Shown: positions 7,147 to 9,716 of the stretch, piece by piece
Layout of the letters: every line of letters begins with the position of its first letter
Numbering within the stretch: the stretch's first letter is position 1
Assembly: GCA_963627135.1 (NCBI GenBank)
Contig: CAVFZY010000028.1
Span: 1 to 9,716, forward strand
Origin: CAG-103 sp963627135
Lineage (GTDB): Bacteria; Bacillota; Clostridia; Oscillospirales; Oscillospiraceae
Length of the DNA stretch: 9,716 nt
Direction of reading: 5' to 3'
Program-made: the position numbers and the translations under genes
Notes under the pieces: model-generated
What the model saw: only the letters and a program-made list of their open reading frames with translations
Database searches by the model: none
What the model was told of the DNA's origin: nothing

Positions 7147-7701
7147 TTACGCTTTCGGCGTGCCGTCGGGGTTGAACAGCGGCAGCTTGCCGAGCACGGT
7201 AATGTCGGGGCGGTCATTGGCGTCGCCCTCCGCGAGCACGGCCATCTTGCCGACGATGATGCCGCCGGCTTCGTTGACGAGTTCCTCCATCGCGCGCAGC
7301 GACTCGCCGGTCGAGATCACGTCATCCACGATGACGATGCGCTTGCCGTGGATCAGTTCCGCGTCCGTCTGGTCGAGCACGAGCGTCTGTACGCCCTGCG
7401 TCGTGATGGACTTGACGTGCACCTGGAACACGCTGCTCATGTAGGCCTTGGCCTTTTTACGGGCGACGAAATATTTGTCCGCGCCGCTCTGGCGGGCCAT
7501 TTCGTACACCAGCGGGATGGCTTTCGCTTCGGGTGCGATCAGGTAGTCATATTCGGGCGTCAGCTTGAGAAGCTCGGCTGCGCAGTGCACGGTCAGCTCC
7601 ACGTCGCCGAACATGACGAACGCGCCGATGTACAGGTCGTCCGAGACCTTGCACAGGGGCAGATCGCGCTTTAGCCCGGCGATATCCATCTCATATGTCA
7701 T
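7147..7701 (-). CDS. Apt-like purine phosphoribosyltransferase family protein
   Basis: A 184-residue type I phosphoribosyltransferase that uses PRPP and a nucleobase, most likely in purine salvage. The PRPP-binding signature RIVIVDDVISTGES is at 121-134 with acidic pair Asp126-Asp127. LIAPEAKAIPLVYEMARQSG (54-73) resembles the region of adenine phosphoribosyltransferase that holds the flexible-loop approach, and VLAEGD (155-160) is the hydrophobic strand after the PRPP loop. The closest match I recognise is the clostridial branch labelled adenine phosphoribosyltransferase or phosphoribosyltransferase family protein, so I leave the symbol empty. The start at 7701 has AGGAGG (7710-7715) 8 bases upstream. 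It is a single-gene unit with its own promoter and tandem hairpins downstream. An Apt paralogue or a regulatory PurR-like role is less likely, since no HTH domain is present. Confidence 0.87.
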   Translation of the reverse strand: MTYEMDIAGLKRDLPLCKVSDDLYIGAFVMFGDVELTVHCAAELLKLTPEYDYLIAPEAKAIPLVYEMARQSGADKYFVARKKAKAYMSSVFQVHVKSITTQGVQTLVLDQTDAELIHGKRIVIVDDVISTGESLRAMEELVNEAGGIIVGKMAVLAEGDANDRPDITVLGKLPLFNPDGTPKA

Positions 7702-7741
7702 TTGAAATTCCTCCTAAATAAAATAACAGGCTAACAAAAGC

Positions 7742-7769
7742 ATTATACATGATTGCCGGAAAAATGCAA
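7742..7769 (-). promoter_or_regulatory. Promoter of the phosphoribosyltransferase gene
   Basis: A consensus TATAAT (7742-7747 on the minus strand) with a weak TTGCAT -35 (7764-7769) 16 bases upstream. The predicted start near 7735 gives a leader of about 34 bases with the AGGAGG site. Confidence 0.62.
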
Positions 7770-7779
7770 GGCTTCCGGC
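7755..7779. promoter_or_regulatory. Inverted repeat over the -35 region of the phosphoribosyltransferase promoter
   Basis: GCCGGAA (7755-7761) and TTCCGGC (7773-7779) are perfect 7-base inverted arms 11 bases apart, enclosing the predicted -35. The position suits a repressor operator. No T run follows on either strand, so it is not an obvious terminator. The regulator is not identified. Confidence 0.42.
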
Positions 7780-7992
7780 GTCAGAAATACCGGGGGTGTC
7801 GGTGTCATATAGACAGATGTGTTTCACATATGATTCAGTAATAGCATCCATCCGGAAACAAAATAGCAAAATAATGGGAGTTGCCATTTTGATAACGCCG
7901 TCAGATTGTCTAAAAACGAGTTCCTTTTTCACAGCCCAAACCATTGCTTCGTCTAAAATGAACAGTTTATGAACGAAATTACCGAAAAACAG

Positions 7993-8021
7993 TTGCGAAT
8001 TTTGCGATTTTAGTGTAAATT
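7993..8021 (+). promoter_or_regulatory. Candidate promoter of the sodium-dependent transporter
   Basis: TTGCGA (7993-7998), 17 bases, then TAAATT (8016-8021). Part of the -35 is repeated directly (TTGCGA at 7993 and again at 8002). It would give a leader of about 115 bases. Other weak pairs exist, so the choice is tentative. Confidence 0.42.
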
Positions 8022-8060
8022 AGCAATAACTTGATCGTGAATTTCCCGCTTGCGGTTATG

Positions 8061-8093
8061 GACGGTCGGACGAAGCGGTTATCGTCCGGCGTC
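8061..8093 (+). promoter_or_regulatory. Leader hairpin upstream of the transporter
   Basis: GACG (8061-8064) pairs with CGTC (8090-8093), and CGGACGA (8067-8073) pairs with TCGTCCG (8082-8088), giving 11 bp around a small internal loop with an 8-base terminal loop. It is GC-rich in an otherwise AT-rich leader and lies 49 bases before the start codon. No T run follows. I cannot match it to a known riboswitch class. Confidence 0.4.
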
Positions 8094-8142
8094 ATTTGGG
8101 GGGAGTTCCGGGAAAGGCGAATTTGAAATTGGAGGAAAAACA

Positions 8143-9591
8143 ATGGACGAAAACAAACGTGGTTCATTCGGCAGTAATATCGGCTTTCTGATGTCTGCCA
8201 TCGGTTCCGCCGTCGGCCTTGGCAACATCTGGGGCTTCCCGTACAAGATGGGCAGATGCGGCGGCTTCACATTCCTGATCGTTTACCTGTGCCTGGCGGC
8301 ATTTGTCGGCTTTGCCATCATGCTCTCTGAGTTGGCGATCGGCCGCAGCACCGGCTACGGCCCGGTCAACGCCTATAAGAAGATTTCGAAGAAGTTCAAG
8401 TGGATCGGCTGGCTGGCCATCATCGCGCCGTTCCTGATCATGACCTTCTACTCCGTCCTCGGCGGCTACTGCATTTACTACATGATCATCAACGTCGTCG
8501 GTATCTTCGGCGGCATGCCTGACAGCAGCTCCTTTGCGACCCTGCTCAGCAATCCGTGGATCGGCATCGGCTGCATGATCCTGTTTATGGTCATCTGCTA
8601 TCTGATCAACCGCGGCGGTGTCGGCGGCGGCATTGAGAAGTTCAACACCGTTGGTATGCCGGCCCTGTTCGTCATGCTCATCATCGTCATCATCCGTGCA
8701 TGGACGCTTCCGAACGCGGCTGTCGGCCTGAAGTACATGTTCGTGCCCGGCTATGCGGTCTCGGCCGGCTTCTTTGAATCGGCTCCCAGCTTCATCGAAG
8801 TTCTGGCAACGGCCGGTGGCCAGATGTTCTTCTCCCTGTCCCTGGCCATGGGCGCCATGATCACCTACGGCTCTTACCTGGGCAAGGATGAGAACCTCCC
8901 GAAAAACTCTGTCATCATTGTTATTTCCGATACCCTCGTTGCCATCATGGCCGGCCTTGCCGTTATCCCGGCGGCCGTTGCCAACGGCATCAACAACGGT
9001 GTCGCACTTGCTGACATCAAGCTCGGCGGTCCGAGCCTGCTGTTTGCAACGCTGCAGGACGTGTTCCATGACATGGGCGCCATCGGCGGCATCTTTGGCC
9101 TGATCTTCTACACGCTCGTTCTGATCGCGGCGGTTTCCTCCGCCATCTCCCTGATCGAGGCAGTTGCTGTCACCTTCATCGATCGCGCCAGTGCCAAGGG
9201 CCACGAGCGTGACCGCAACAAGGTGCTTGCCGTTGTCTGCCTCGCCATCACGCTGCTGGCCTGCCTTGTCGCGGTCGACGGTCTCGGCTCCAACGGCATC
9301 GCGCCGAAGGACCTGTTCCACATCGACTCCGATGCGACCTGGTGCGCTGACTGGCTCGACTTTATGGACGTCTGGTCTGAGGGCATCATGATGCCGCTCG
9401 GCGCCATGCTCTGTGCCATCATGGTCGGCTGGGAGATCAAGCCGAAATCCCTGTACGGCGAGATCGACAGCGGCTACAACGGCCACATCCACGGCTTCTA
9501 CAGCTTCTGCATCAAATTTGTCGCTCCGGTCGCTATGGCGCTCATCCTGCTCAGCCAGGTCAACGACTTCTTCGGTCTGGGCCTGTTCTAA
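8143..9591 (+). CDS. Sodium-dependent transporter, SNF (neurotransmitter:sodium symporter) family
   Basis: An inner-membrane Na+-coupled symporter of the LeuT fold, 482 residues, probably importing an amino acid or related amine; the substrate is unknown. TM1 carries SAVGLGNIWGFPYKMG (22-37), with Asn28 at the LeuT Asn27 sodium position. GQMFFSLSLAMGAMITYGSY (226-245) is the unwound TM6 region, and SDTLVAIMAGLAVIP (262-276) is TM7, with Asp263 near the Na1 site as in many bacterial members. I count about eleven hydrophobic segments, the last at 452-475, which fits the 11-TM bacterial subgroup. Gly31 replaces the Arg often found before FPY. The start at 8143 has GGAGG (8131-8135) 7 bases upstream; the open frame before it is leader. 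It is a single-gene unit with its own terminator and no transport partner genes nearby. Confidence 0.95.
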   Translation: MDENKRGSFGSNIGFLMSAIGSAVGLGNIWGFPYKMGRCGGFTFLIVYLCLAAFVGFAIMLSELAIGRSTGYGPVNAYKKISKKFKWIGWLAIIAPFLIMTFYSVLGGYCIYYMIINVVGIFGGMPDSSSFATLLSNPWIGIGCMILFMVICYLINRGGVGGGIEKFNTVGMPALFVMLIIVIIRAWTLPNAAVGLKYMFVPGYAVSAGFFESAPSFIEVLATAGGQMFFSLSLAMGAMITYGSYLGKDENLPKNSVIIVISDTLVAIMAGLAVIPAAVANGINNGVALADIKLGGPSLLFATLQDVFHDMGAIGGIFGLIFYTLVLIAAVSSAISLIEAVAVTFIDRASAKGHERDRNKVLAVVCLAITLLACLVAVDGLGSNGIAPKDLFHIDSDATWCADWLDFMDVWSEGIMMPLGAMLCAIMVGWEIKPKSLYGEIDSGYNGHIHGFYSFCIKFVAPVAMALILLSQVNDFFGLGLF

Positions 9592-9626
9592 GCAGCGCGT
9601 TTTCGGCAACGAAACAAAACAACCGC

Positions 9627-9657
9627 AACCGGCAGCCAGTTTTGGCTGCCGGTTTTT
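9627..9657 (+). terminator. Intrinsic terminator after the transporter
   Basis: AACCGGCAGCCA (9627-9638) pairs with TGGCTGCCGGTT (9643-9654) around a GTTT loop. The T run TTTTT (9653-9657) is followed by GTTTTTG. It lies 35 bases after the stop. Confidence 0.93.
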
Positions 9658-9673
9658 GTTTTTGTATATCGAA

Positions 9674-9696
9674 AACCACTCGCTAGGCGAGTGGTT
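9674..9696 (-). terminator. Second hairpin near the window end, probably serving a minus-strand gene
   Basis: AACCACTCGC (9674-9683) and GCGAGTGGTT (9687-9696) are perfect 10-base arms around TAG. On the minus strand the stem runs into TTTTCGATA, while on the plus strand CAAAAAAAG follows. It is thus a terminator for a transcript coming from beyond the right edge. It could also be a dispersed palindromic repeat or the subterminal hairpin of an IS200/IS605-type element; the sequence ends too soon to tell. Confidence 0.55.
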
Positions 9697-9716
9697 CAAA
9701 AAAAGCCTTGTGGCGA

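Larger units (their letters stand above)
7716..8142. other. 427-base AT-richer intergenic region between divergent genes
   Basis: This gap separates the phosphoribosyltransferase and transporter starts and is clearly AT-richer than the flanking genes. It holds the minus-strand promoter and inverted repeat near 7742-7779, a candidate plus-strand promoter at 7993-8021 and a GC-rich leader hairpin at 8061-8093. GTCTAAAA occurs twice (7908-7915, 7951-7958), and ATGTG/CACAT near 7815-7830 is a small weak hairpin. Between about 7790 and 7990 I see no gene with a ribosome binding site. An open frame at 7714-7944 on the minus strand lacks one and resembles nothing I know. A small RNA cannot be ruled out. 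Confidence 0.6.

Noticed and set aside
7714..7944. 76-residue open frame in the intergenic region
   Set aside because: No ribosome binding site, runs over the phosphoribosyltransferase promoter and inverted repeat, and resembles no known protein.
8058..8126. 22-codon upstream frame in the transporter leader starting MDGRTKRL
   Set aside because: No ribosome binding site and no run of one amino acid codon as in attenuator leader peptides; it is most easily explained as chance overlap with the hairpin.
8164..9699. 511-residue open frame antisense to the transporter
   Set aside because: Asp/Ala/His-rich composition typical of a shadow frame; it runs through the transporter terminator and has no recognisable domain.

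Overview
The window looks like chromosomal DNA of a GC-rich member of the Bacillota, most likely a gut clostridium of the Oscillospiraceae type; this is inference. The grounds are near-consensus AGGAGG ribosome binding sites 5-9 bases before almost every start, GC-rich third codon positions, compact intergenic terminators, and protein sequences (Pta, LepA, an Apt-like phosphoribosyltransferase, a Na+-dependent SNF transporter) that read like clostridial versions. I see no tRNA, rRNA, CRISPR array or phage module.

Layout, left to right. Bases 1-69 look like the terminal part of an IS3-like insertion sequence whose body lies outside the window; it abuts a broken terminator palindrome. A minus-strand pair follows: an SGNH hydrolase of the XynE-like type and a GNAT acetyltransferase, with adjoining ends. 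Next comes a minus-strand unit that starts at about 4424: an XRE-type regulator, lepA (elongation factor 4), and an 83-residue protein resembling only one domain of the fatty acid kinase subunit FakA/YloV. It ends in a clear terminator at 1972-2000. A divergent promoter on the other side of the same 186-base gap drives pta (phosphate acetyltransferase) on the plus strand. pta has its own strong terminator, and tadA (tRNA adenosine deaminase) begins 17 bases after that terminator's T run.

tadA converges on a minus-strand family 8 glycosyltransferase, and the two share a bidirectional terminator. Upstream of the glycosyltransferase lie two tandem hairpins that close a minus-strand Apt-like phosphoribosyltransferase gene. 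A 427-base AT-richer gap (7716-8142) separates that gene from a divergent plus-strand sodium-dependent transporter. The gap carries a promoter in each direction, an inverted repeat over the phosphoribosyltransferase promoter, and a GC-rich hairpin in the transporter leader. The window ends with the transporter's terminator and a second hairpin that appears to serve a minus-strand gene beyond the edge.

Most of the content is housekeeping: translation and decoding (LepA, TadA), acetyl-CoA/acetyl phosphate metabolism (Pta), purine salvage (phosphoribosyltransferase) and transport. I do not see a clear new multi-gene system. The more unusual items are the stand-alone FakA-domain protein, the XRE regulator whose stop overlaps the lepA start, the hydrolase/acetyltransferase pair, and the IS end that seems to split a terminator.
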